DNA of 23,034 nt from IMG/VR virus record IMGVR_UViG_3300017744_000172, positions 1 to 23,034 of that record; one strand, given 5' to 3'. This document shows positions 1 through 5,551 of this stretch, piece by piece; position 1 is the stretch's first letter, and every line of letters begins with the position of its first letter. The DNA is from a virus. Both the position numbers and the translations under genes were made by a program. The notes under the pieces were generated by a model. The model saw nothing but the letters and a program-made list of their open reading frames with translations, was not told the origin of the DNA and ran no database searches.

Positions 1-5
1 AAATT

Positions 6-20
6 GATAAGAATCTTATC
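6..20. repeat. Short perfect palindrome GATAAGA-A-TCTTATC
   Basis: Two 7-bp arms face each other around one base. A partial copy of the left arm with its flank (AAATTGATAAGA) recurs at 248-259. It could be an operator or a protein-binding site; no function is shown. Confidence 0.4.
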
Positions 21-91
21 ACTTTCTCATTTCCGATTTGAGGGTGAAACGTAAGTGATAAAAATATACCCACTTTTGTGTAGATAAGTGG

Positions 92-139
92 TTAGATATT
101 ATATATTTATATTATTATAACATTTATATTATATATATA
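92..139. promoter_or_regulatory. A/T-only tract, possible TATA or DNA-unwinding element
   Basis: About 48 bases consist almost entirely of A and T, with several TATATA-like words. Archaeal promoters use a TATA box recognised by TBP with TFB, and origins use easily melted tracts. Either role is possible. The first coding start is more than 200 bases downstream, so a promoter here would give a long leader. Confidence 0.3.
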
Positions 140-142
140 CAA

Positions 143-170
143 CTACCTACCTACCTACCTACCTACCTAC
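143..170. repeat. Tetranucleotide microsatellite (CTAC)x7
   Basis: Seven uninterrupted CTAC copies follow the A/T tract. The strand is fully asymmetric, with no G on this strand. Such tracts expand and contract by slippage. The position between the A/T tract and the CGGAAA words suggests a spacer in a regulatory or origin region. Confidence 0.9.
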
Positions 171-184
171 CCCTCAGACACCAT

Positions 185-283
185 CGGAAATGTCGGAAAC
201 GAGAAATGAAAGGATAAGTGGTAATATTCTATTCAGATTATATGCGGAAATTGATAAGATTCTCATTTATTATGAATCGGAAA
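185..283. repeat. CGGAAA iteron-like words
   Basis: CGGAAA occurs at 185, 194, 245 and 278, three of the four in the longer context TCGGAAA(T/C)G, with a reverse copy (TTTCCG) at 30-35. Spacing is irregular (9, 51 and 33 bases). Such words could be binding sites for a virus-encoded factor, for example one of the Myb-like proteins. That is inference only. Confidence 0.4.
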
Positions 284-352
284 CGAACCAGAAACGACAT
301 CATTGTCTCAGGAACGGCATCAATTGAGTTAACTAACAAAGGAATGAATAAC

Positions 353-877
353 ATGAGTAAATGGAAAATAAGCGAAGATAAGAAATTAATAAAATTATGG
401 GAAGCAGGTTATACTGTTTCTACAATAGCAAAAGAAACGAAAAGAACAATACCTGCTTGTAGGATGAGAATCAAACAATTACAGGATTTAAACAAAATAG
501 GTAATAGATATAGAAAAAACTATCTTAGTAAAGATAAGCGTTATACACCTACAAAATCTAAACTTTCTAAACAGCAAGCAATGCAACAAGCAGGCATGAA
601 TATGGATAAAACCTCTACTGCTTATTTCATAACAAAACAATGTGATGACATTAAAACAATGTTATTGAAAAAGAATGAAGCATATGGCGATTCAGCATTA
701 ACACCTGTAAGAGTCTTTTCAAAGGCTAGTTCAGATGAACAAATTAAGGTTAGAATAGACGATAAACTTAATAGATTAATGCAAGGAAAAAACATATTAG
801 AATCAGATAATGATGTCATAAAAGACCTTATAGGCTATTTGATATTATTATTAATCAATCAAGAGAAAAACAACTAA
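353..877 (+). CDS. Myb/SANT-like DNA-binding domain fused to Nmad1 (DUF1599) domain
   Basis: This 174-residue protein has two parts. Residues 3-45 look like a Myb/SANT-type three-helix DNA-binding domain (an opening W-x-x-x-E-D-x-x-L pattern, then T-I-A-K and a basic recognition helix). Residues 92-170 match the nucleotide modification associated domain 1 pattern: K-N-E-A-Y-G at 108-112, R-x-D-D-K-x-x-R-L at 134-142, an E-S pair at 150-151 and D-L-I-G-Y at 158-162. Nmad1 is a helical phage domain related to MazG-type nucleotide pyrophosphatases and linked by gene context to modified-nucleotide metabolism; its biochemistry is not settled. The frame is open upstream to 218, but the ATG at 353 begins exactly at the domain; ATG 344 is the alternative. 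It is the first gene after the repeat-rich control region. Confidence 0.65.
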   Translation: MSKWKISEDKKLIKLWEAGYTVSTIAKETKRTIPACRMRIKQLQDLNKIGNRYRKNYLSKDKRYTPTKSKLSKQQAMQQAGMNMDKTSTAYFITKQCDDIKTMLLKKNEAYGDSALTPVRVFSKASSDEQIKVRIDDKLNRLMQGKNILESDNDVIKDLIGYLILLLINQEKNN

Positions 878-1009
878 AGCACTATAAGCGTGTTTTTATG
901 TCGGTTTGTAAAGTTAAAAACAACAAAGAATTATTTTCGTCTTACTCCTATTACAAGGGTGTTATTCAGTACATCCTGTTGTTCCGATAAACTAATTGAT
1001 GTTAATTAC

Positions 1010-1027
1010 ATTCCACGGAGGTGGAAT
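1010..1027 (+). other. Perfect hairpin ATTCCAC-GGAG-GTGGAAT
   Basis: A 7-bp stem encloses a GGAG loop, about 38 bases before the next start codon. The GGAGG in the loop and stem resembles a ribosome-binding site, but no start codon follows at a usable distance; the functional one is AAGGAG at about 1053. It may be an mRNA structure in the leader of the next gene, or a binding site. Confidence 0.4.
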
Positions 1028-1065
1028 AAATAGTAAGAAAAAAACTGAAAAAAGGAGAGATAATA

Positions 1066-1566
1066 ATGAACATATTTGTACTAAATAAATGCCCGACAAT
1101 AAGCGCCCAAGAGATGATAGATAAGCACGTAATTAAGATGCCAACTGAGAGTATGCAGATGATTTCTACGACACTAGATTACCTACGATTACCCTGTCCA
1201 TATAAGCCTGTGATGTTGAACCATCCTTGCACTATTTGGGCTAGAGAAAGTAAGGATAATTTTCAATGGCTTGTATCTCATTGTCAAGCATTATGTAAAG
1301 AATATACTCTCCGTTACAATAAGACTCACAAGGTAGAAACTACCTTATCAGAATATGAAGTCTACTTAGATTTAGCAATGGATTATTTGCCGGATGTTGG
1401 CCTTACGCCTTTCGCTCAAGCAATGCCTGATTCACTCAAAAATGATGATGCTTGCATAGCATATCAGAATTACTATTTAAACAATAAATGGCCTTTCGCT
1501 AGTTGGAAAACAGAGATGCCTAAATGGTGGCCGCATGACCATATACAAAAGATGCGAACAAGATAA
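1066..1566 (+). CDS. Conserved phage protein of unknown function (DKHVxKM / NHPC family)
   Basis: This 166-residue protein carries blocks I recognise from a family widespread in marine phages. They are D-K-H-V-I-K-M with M-P-T-E-S-M-Q-M near residues 20-32, N-H-P-C-T-I-W-A about 52-59, S-K-D-N-F-Q-W-L about 62-69, E-Y-T-L-R-Y-N-K-T-H-K about 79-89, F-A-Q-A-M-P-D about 117-123 and F-A-S-W-K near 145. Conserved His, Cys, Glu and Asp residues suggest an enzyme or a metal-binding protein. I know of no established function; a distant link to pyrimidine-dimer glycosylase-like proteins is only a guess. A strong AAGGAGAGATAATA motif fixes the start. Spacers of about 185-190 bases lie on both sides, so it may form its own transcription unit. 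Confidence 0.75.
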   Translation: MNIFVLNKCPTISAQEMIDKHVIKMPTESMQMISTTLDYLRLPCPYKPVMLNHPCTIWARESKDNFQWLVSHCQALCKEYTLRYNKTHKVETTLSEYEVYLDLAMDYLPDVGLTPFAQAMPDSLKNDDACIAYQNYYLNNKWPFASWKTEMPKWWPHDHIQKMRTR

Positions 1567-1595
1567 TTCAATATGGTTTGATTGTACGGTTTTAA

Positions 1596-1718
1596 GGGCA
1601 AGACTTCTTGTTTGCCTCATCGTATGATTTATTGAAGAAGGTTTTTTGATGTTAAAAAGGATGAAACTCTCGGTGATGTGTTATGCTCTAGTCAATGGGG
1701 ATAAAGACCCCATCCTTT
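1596..1718 (+). promoter_or_regulatory. Structured spacer with nested stems
   Basis: The 184-base spacer before the small zinc protein can fold. GGGCAA at 1596-1601 pairs with TTGCCT at 1612-1617. AAAGGATG at 1656-1663 pairs with CATCCTTT at 1711-1718. Inside that, ATGGGG at 1695-1700 pairs with CCCCAT at 1708-1713, sharing bases with the outer stem, so the two are partly alternatives. The enclosed segment includes AACTCTCGGT, close to a word in the other structured spacer at 5102-5158. A T6 run lies at about 1642-1647 and could end transcription of the upstream gene. Confidence 0.4.
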
Positions 1719-1750
1719 CCCTTCTAAACCAATTTTAAGGAGATAATAAT

Positions 1751-1906
1751 ATGAATAAAAGAAATATAAAGAATGAAACTATAAGCCCTATGGGTTGCCC
1801 TAAATGCGTAGGTGGCATAATAATGAAGCAAATTAGAATTGCTGATTTTATGCCAGAACCTTGTGATTGTTCAGTAGAACATTGGTTTAAGGGACTAAAA
1901 CATTAG
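1751..1906 (+). CDS. Small zinc-binding protein (51 aa)
   Basis: A 51-codon ORF begins 3-4 bases after a textbook AAGGAGATAATA motif and ends with TAG. It encodes C-P-K-C at residues 16-19 and C-D-C at 38-40, so a four-cysteine (CxxC...CxC) zinc site is likely. The rest is short and polar and ends in H-W-F-K-G-L-K-H. I do not recognise the family. The strong ribosome-binding site, paired cysteines and fit between neighbours support a real gene. Small zinc-ribbon proteins recur across this window, which suggests nucleic-acid-binding or transcription-modulating roles. Confidence 0.7.
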   Translation: MNKRNIKNETISPMGCPKCVGGIIMKQIRIADFMPEPCDCSVEHWFKGLKH

Positions 1907-1946
1907 GCTTATAAGTTAGAAACAAAAACAAAAAGGAGATAATAAA

Positions 1947-2330
1947 ATGCAAGAATGGAATAAAAAGAATAGAACAACAATGAAAGTATGGTATAGTATG
2001 GATAAATACCGTGAAGATGAAAAGTATGGAGATAACGTGCAAAGTGTGGAGGGTAACATGGCTTATCTAAACACACCTATGGCTAGTAGTTATCTAAACT
2101 TAGAGACTAAAGAAGGAATAATTAGTATTAGTAGAGAATTAATATTAAAAATAGAATGGTTGAATACACCTGCATGGTGTATATTAAACGAAAAAGAAGT
2201 GGTAGATGCTGCAAAGATGCGTCTTAAGCACTTAAAGAATGATTTAGAGATTCAGAAGAATAACTTTGAACAAGAGCAAAAACTTGCTGAATTAAAAGAA
2301 AAAGAAGAAAAGGAGAATGGATATGAATAA
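1947..2330 (+). CDS. Unknown protein with C-terminal coiled coil
   Basis: The 127-residue product starts after AAGGAGATAATAAA, so the start is well supported. Residues 1-85 are mixed, with several Trp and Tyr residues and a predicted strand-rich middle. Residues about 88-127 are a continuous charged helix rich in Lys and Glu that probably forms a coiled coil. I see no catalytic motif and recognise no family. It overlaps the next gene by a few bases, so the two are probably translated together. Confidence 0.7.
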   Translation: MQEWNKKNRTTMKVWYSMDKYREDEKYGDNVQSVEGNMAYLNTPMASSYLNLETKEGIISISRELILKIEWLNTPAWCILNEKEVVDAAKMRLKHLKNDLEIQKNNFEQEQKLAELKEKEEKENGYE

Positions 2331-2571
2331 GACGGAAGAAAAGAAAAGAAGTATAGAGTTTAATTTGATTGATGATGAGAATATGCCCCCTATTGTAATA
2401 ACAATAGGTGAAGGAGATTTACCTAAAGTTGTCTTAAACCAAAAACATAAAATATGGCTATCCTTGTATAGAAAATGTATCGGTGGATGTGCTGAGAGTC
2501 TATATGAAAAGATAGATGAATTACTAACTGCTCACCTTACTGAACAAAGAATGTATGAAAACATGGAGTGA
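2323..2571 (+). CDS. Unknown small acidic protein
   Basis: I place the start at ATG 2323 because AGGAG at 2311-2315 is seven bases upstream. An ATG two codons earlier at 2317 is in frame but too close to that motif. The product is about 82 residues, with an N-terminal strand-like part and a helical C-terminal half (L-Y-E-K-I-D-E-L-L pattern). There are two cysteines (C-I-G-G-C), too few for a zinc ribbon alone. No family is recognised. It overlaps the previous stop codon. Confidence 0.65.
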   Translation: MNKTEEKKRSIEFNLIDDENMPPIVITIGEGDLPKVVLNQKHKIWLSLYRKCIGGCAESLYEKIDELLTAHLTEQRMYENME

Positions 2572-2575
2572 GTTA

Positions 2576-2689
2576 ATGAGTGGAACAATTAGAATTAAAT
2601 GTCCAGAATGTAAAGAATGGATGCTACAAGGTCTGGAAAACCTTTGCGAGAAATGCAGAATATTTCCACTAAAAAGAGAAGAGGAATAA
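2576..2689 (+). CDS. 37-residue zinc-ribbon-like protein
   Basis: A short ORF lies between two larger genes, with GGAG at 2565-2568 at a good distance from its ATG. It encodes C-P-E-C at residues 9-12 and C-E-K-C at 24-27, the classic CxxC...CxxC zinc-ribbon or knuckle pattern, and ends in a charged tail. Its presence means the following gene must start at 2692 rather than further upstream. The function is unknown; single zinc ribbons of this size often bind nucleic acid or bridge proteins. Confidence 0.65.
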   Translation: MSGTIRIKCPECKEWMLQGLENLCEKCRIFPLKREEE

Positions 2690-2691
2690 AA

Positions 2692-2886
2692 ATGGAAAGT
2701 GAAATAAAAATGAATAAAGAATTGGATATGCCATTACTGATGGCAGTCGTGAATAAAGTAAATGAAGAAGATAAGGAAACGCTATTGAGTATTATCTATA
2801 ATGGTGTTTCTGAAGATAAACATGATGATTTGTATCAACTTGCTTATCTTATGTTAGACGAAATTGAACAGGAGGAAGAGGAATGA
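2692..2886 (+). CDS. Unknown 64-residue acidic helical protein
   Basis: The ATG at 2692 is chosen because a GAGG motif precedes it and a longer in-frame version would run through the zinc-protein gene. The product is mostly helical with a run of Glu at the C terminus. No motif is recognised. The stop overlaps the next start as ATGA, which points to coupled translation with the glutaredoxin-like gene. Confidence 0.6.
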   Translation: MESEIKMNKELDMPLLMAVVNKVNEEDKETLLSIIYNGVSEDKHDDLYQLAYLMLDEIEQEEEE

Positions 2887-3206
2887 AACTGTATGGATTA
2901 GTGTTAGAAGATAACCATCCTGATTGCTATAAGTTAATGAGAATATTAAAGGATGATAGAGTCTTAGAAGGATTTCCTATTTTCTATTCTCACATTAGAC
3001 CTGATGTAATTGATGCATTACCTGCGGAAGAATTACACTTTCCAAGTCTAGTGTTATTTGATGTAGACGAAAATAACCAACCAATAGTTGACTCATTTGA
3101 GTTAGTTGAGACAGGAGTTGTAGGTTGCCTAATTGATATTAGAAATATATTAGGAGATGAAGGCTACGGGGCTAACAAAAAATTAGTAGGAGATGAAGAA
3201 GAATGA
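2883..3206 (+). CDS. Possible thioredoxin/glutaredoxin-like protein with HPDC site
   Basis: The 107-residue product has the segment order of a thioredoxin fold: a first strand (residues 2-9), then H-P-D-C at 12-15 where glutaredoxins have C-P-x-C, a helix, a second strand (31-36), a helix (40-50), a Pro-Ser-Leu-Val-Leu-Phe strand at 54-59 placed like the cis-proline strand, a hairpin partner and a final helix. The first active-site cysteine is replaced by His, so at most a monothiol chemistry is possible. It lies about 2.3 kb upstream of the class II ribonucleotide reductase, an enzyme that needs a dithiol reductant. The fold assignment rests on pattern only; an unrelated alpha/beta protein is possible. 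Confidence 0.35.
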   Translation: MKLYGLVLEDNHPDCYKLMRILKDDRVLEGFPIFYSHIRPDVIDALPAEELHFPSLVLFDVDENNQPIVDSFELVETGVVGCLIDIRNILGDEGYGANKKLVGDEEE

Positions 3207-3418
3207 AGTTTATAGAAATTGAAACATCAACAGGAATGACCTGTTTAGATTTAGAACACGTTAGTGCTTTCACATATACTAAAAAAACAGGTATGCTAAA
3301 GAAAACACAATATGACATATCAATACATATGATTAGTGGAACAATATTTACAGGAGTAGTTGGTGAAGAAAAGTTCCAATTTATCCAAGATGAATTAGGG
3401 TGTGAATGGGTTGAGTGA
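3203..3418 (+). CDS. Small beta-rich unknown protein
   Basis: This 71-residue protein alternates hydrophobic strands (residues 3-8, 13-17, 20-26, 36-43, 45-51) before a short C-terminal helix. The pattern (strand, L-x-x-V, strand, turn, strand, S-G, strand, V-x-E-E-x) resembles the separate small protein at 20798-21043, so the two may be diverged relatives of one small beta-barrel or PH-like family. No enzyme motif is seen. It overlaps its upstream neighbour by ATGA. Confidence 0.6.
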   Translation: MKFIEIETSTGMTCLDLEHVSAFTYTKKTGMLKKTQYDISIHMISGTIFTGVVGEEKFQFIQDELGCEWVE

Positions 3419-4568
3419 AGTCCGACCTAGAAGAACATTAGGCACAGGACATTGGGATAAGAAACTCATGCGAAACATGGTAGATTTATCTGAAGCAGAT
3501 AACTATGAAGATGCTAAACATGAATGGATAGCAACAGGTAAAGTTTGGTGGACAGGCTTAGGTGATAAAATACCTGATTATGTTAAACCTCACAGAAACT
3601 ATTGTTTATGCGGTCATAATATAGCATATCATTTTGAAATACACAATACAGTAACAGATGTTAGAGAATGTGTTGGTTCAGACCACATTAACTCTTATCT
3701 AATTCTTAGAGCAATCCGTGAAGAAACAGGATTATCAGATGAAAATATTACTGATGAAATGATTGAAGAGTGGATTACCGTTAGAGTAGAAGCACTAAAG
3801 AAAACTGCTTGGTGGAATGTTCACGGTGAAGCGTTTGTTCATATGTTTGATGCTGTCAAAGATATTGACTTAAGAGTTAATGTTAGAGAGGGCAAGAAAA
3901 GATATTATGATTCAGAGATTAGAAGATATAAAAATGAAACATATATTCGTAAGCGTTCTACCGGAGAAGTTGGTGACGACCATTATGAAATGGCTTCTAT
4001 AGTTTGGAGATGGAATCATCCCGATAACCCTAAAGCACAAGCAAACAAAAGAGGATATCCTAATGATAAACTATGGATGGACTTGATTAGATTCTTTGCT
4101 GATTTAGAAAATGTCAACCTTCTCTTGAAAAAAGAGGATGATTTACGAGCAAAACAGATTGAGACTGTAAAAAAACACGATGATTTACAGAAGAAAATCA
4201 GAGAAGAACAAAGAAAACGTAGAGATAAAGTTGTTGAAAACATGAATGAGATAAAAATATCTCCTGCATTTACAGCAGCGTGTGAGTATTATGGTGTACC
4301 TGTTTTTGTTGCAGAACAGGGTAAAGACTCTTGGGAAGAAAGATTTCTTGGAGATATCAAAGGTAAAATGGTGAAAGGAACAATATTATCAGAAAACCAA
4401 ATAAGTAAGTTGAATGAAATATTACTTGGTAAGAAAAAGGATGTTCCGGCAACAGATAAACAAAAGAATTATCTTTTAAGATTGGGGTATGAAGGTGATG
4501 TAGATGATATCACTAAGAGTCAAGCAAGTGATGAAATTGGGAAATTAAAAAATAGTAGGTGGTCTTAA
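3402..4568 (+). CDS. Zinc-finger and coiled-coil protein with phage-type C-terminal domain
   Basis: The 388-residue product starts with GTG inside the end of the previous gene; a TTG nine bases later is an alternative. Residues 66-97 hold C-x-C-G-H, then a strand pair and E-C-V-G-S-D-H, resembling a single zinc-binding module (CxCG...vGs.C/H) that I recall from viral proteins. Residues about 230-285 form a long charged coiled coil. Residues 355-388 match a short C-terminal element common in phage recombination and repair proteins: A-T-D-K-Q-x-N-Y-L-x-x-L-G, then an acidic loop and T-K-x-x-A-S-x-E-I. A nucleic-acid-binding role is likely but unproven. The stop overlaps the next start as TAATG. 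Confidence 0.6.
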   Translation: MNGLSEVRPRRTLGTGHWDKKLMRNMVDLSEADNYEDAKHEWIATGKVWWTGLGDKIPDYVKPHRNYCLCGHNIAYHFEIHNTVTDVRECVGSDHINSYLILRAIREETGLSDENITDEMIEEWITVRVEALKKTAWWNVHGEAFVHMFDAVKDIDLRVNVREGKKRYYDSEIRRYKNETYIRKRSTGEVGDDHYEMASIVWRWNHPDNPKAQANKRGYPNDKLWMDLIRFFADLENVNLLLKKEDDLRAKQIETVKKHDDLQKKIREEQRKRRDKVVENMNEIKISPAFTAACEYYGVPVFVAEQGKDSWEERFLGDIKGKMVKGTILSENQISKLNEILLGKKKDVPATDKQKNYLLRLGYEGDVDDITKSQASDEIGKLKNSRWS

Positions 4569-4873
4569 TGACTAAAAAGAAAGAAACAAAAGAAGTAAAA
4601 GAATTAAAAAAAGCAATGGATAAAACAACAGAAATGTTGAATCAATATGAAGAAGTAGTAAAGAAGCAAACAGCAGATATAGAAATACTACAACAAAGAC
4701 TGAGTGAAGTAGTTAATGGATATAATTCATTAGTACAAACTCTAGCAAGAACAGAGGCTCAAGCAAGCAGATATGAAGAGACAATTAACATTATGTCTAG
4801 TCGTTTAATCGAGAGTAGAACACAAGGCTTATTATCTAACGCTGAGACCACAGAACAACAAGGAAGTGAATAA
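4568..4873 (+). CDS. Coiled-coil protein
   Basis: The ATG at 4568 shares its A with the upstream stop and follows AGGTGG, so I prefer it to the in-frame GTG at 4559. The 101-residue product is almost entirely predicted helix, with heptad-spaced hydrophobic residues between about 10 and 90 and a polar, Gln-rich tail. It probably forms an oligomeric coiled coil. No family is recognised. It sits directly upstream of the ubiquitin-like gene. Confidence 0.65.
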   Translation: MTKKKETKEVKELKKAMDKTTEMLNQYEEVVKKQTADIEILQQRLSEVVNGYNSLVQTLARTEAQASRYEETINIMSSRLIESRTQGLLSNAETTEQQGSE

Positions 4874-4875
4874 AG

Positions 4876-5076
4876 ATGTTATTAACAATAATAAATGAAA
4901 CAGGACACACAGAATTAGAAGTAACCCAAGTAGAGGTAATTGAGCAAATCAACGACCATCCTACACATTGGGTCTTTGTAGACGGTGAATTAACTTCAAG
5001 AGAAGATATAGCCGATGTTAATTGGGATGCCGTAGAAATGGTTGACCTAACCCCTGCAATAGTTGGCGGCTGCTAA
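4876..5076 (+). CDS. Ubiquitin-like (MoaD/ThiS-type) beta-grasp protein ending in GGC
   Basis: This 66-residue protein follows the MoaD/ThiS-type beta-grasp layout. There is an N-terminal hairpin (residues 2-7 and 12-18), a helix-forming segment about 19-28, a strand with V-F-V-D-G-E at 33-38 (the position of V-N-G-E in ThiS), then D-A-V-E-M-V and the tail P-A-I-V-G-G-C at 60-66. MoaD, ThiS, SAMPs and ubiquitin expose a terminal Gly-Gly that an E1-like enzyme adenylates. Here one Cys follows, as in ubiquitin precursors that need trimming. An E1-like gene and a JAMM peptidase gene lie downstream in the same gene array, which supports the reading. Short length and low sequence conservation make this a pattern call. 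A folded, structured spacer follows. Confidence 0.6.
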   Translation: MLLTIINETGHTELEVTQVEVIEQINDHPTHWVFVDGELTSREDIADVNWDAVEMVDLTPAIVGGC

Positions 5077-5101
5077 AGCCCCACTATTTGTAGGATTTTT
5101 A

Positions 5102-5158
5102 GAAGGGTCTTAGTGGTAACTCTCTCGGTATTGCTAAGACCTTTCACCCATAGGGTGA
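5102..5158 (+). promoter_or_regulatory. Two consecutive RNA hairpins upstream of the reductase genes
   Basis: GAAGGGTCTTAG at 5102-5113 pairs with CTAAGACCTTTC at 5134-5145 over 12 positions with one G-U pair, around a 20-base loop containing AACTCTCTCGGT. A second stem, TCACCC/GGGTGA with an ATA loop, occupies 5144-5158. The ATG of the next gene follows seven bases later, and no separate Shine-Dalgarno is visible except GGGTGA inside the second stem. Opening that stem could control translation of the gene before the ribonucleotide reductase. A terminator or processing site is also possible. Confidence 0.5.
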
Positions 5159-5164
5159 TTTATA

Positions 5165-5548
5165 ATGGAGTTAAAAGACGATTTAAATTACGCTGATAAA
5201 AGAATAATCAAAACATTGTTTGAGTTGTTTGGATGGAATCTAAAGACATTCAAAGAATATGAAAATCTAGCACTTGTTCGTGCTGATTTTTACCCTGTTG
5301 GTTATGTTCTTGCTATCAGCAATAAAGCAATAATAATTTGTGAAGGTCAGAGTGTTTTTACATATAAGAATAAAGAATATAATGACTTTGAAGAATTATT
5401 AAATACAATAGGCTCTAGGGCTTATTCCACGTTTCCTAATTGGCAGGTAGGAATAGAGAAAGAGTGGACAATTAGAAAGAATGGTAAATGGGTTGGCTCA
5501 TTTTCAAATCTTTCTGATATGCCGTATAGAAAACAGGTAAGGTGTTAA
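5165..5548 (+). CDS. Unknown protein upstream of ribonucleotide reductase
   Basis: This 127-residue protein has an N-terminal helical part (residues 1-30), a strand-rich middle with V-G-Y-V-L-A-I and A-I-I-I-C-E blocks, and a C-terminal W-T-I-R-K-N-G-K-W-V-G stretch that looks like a beta hairpin. No family is recognised. It is separated from the reductase gene by three bases, so the two are probably co-translated. Its translation may be governed by the hairpins in front of it. The neighbourhood suggests, but does not show, a link to nucleotide metabolism. Confidence 0.65.
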   Translation: MELKDDLNYADKRIIKTLFELFGWNLKTFKEYENLALVRADFYPVGYVLAISNKAIIICEGQSVFTYKNKEYNDFEELLNTIGSRAYSTFPNWQVGIEKEWTIRKNGKWVGSFSNLSDMPYRKQVRC

Positions 5549-5551
5549 AAA

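Larger units (their letters stand above)
1..352. other. Non-coding AT-rich control region
   Basis: No convincing gene lies here before the first Shine-Dalgarno-supported start. It contains a 7-bp inverted repeat with a one-base centre at 6-20 (GATAAGA/TCTTATC), an inverted repeat CCACTT/AAGTGG at 70-75 and 86-91, a nearly pure A/T tract at about 92-139, a CTAC microsatellite, four forward CGGAAA words and one reverse copy, and two copies of GATAAGTGG at 83 and 213. The word AAATTGATAAGA occurs at 1 and again at 248. This density of repeats is unlike the rest of the window. A replication origin, a promoter region or a genome-end region would all fit, and nothing seen decides between them. Confidence 0.5.

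Noticed and set aside
143-170. CTAC repeats as a CRISPR-like or iteron array
   Set aside because: Units are four bases with no spacers; this is a simple microsatellite.
218-352. Upstream extension of the Myb-Nmad1 gene to ATG 218
   Set aside because: The extra 45 residues cross the CGGAAA repeat region, show no domain, and the DNA-binding domain begins right at the later ATG.
1649-1738. A 29-codon ORF in the structured spacer
   Set aside because: It overlaps both arms of the predicted stem, has no motif, and its ribosome-binding site is weaker than that of the zinc-protein gene that follows.
5102-5158. Cobalamin riboswitch before the B12-dependent reductase
   Set aside because: The spacer is under 90 bases and I see no B12-box-like conserved block; it is reported only as a structured element.
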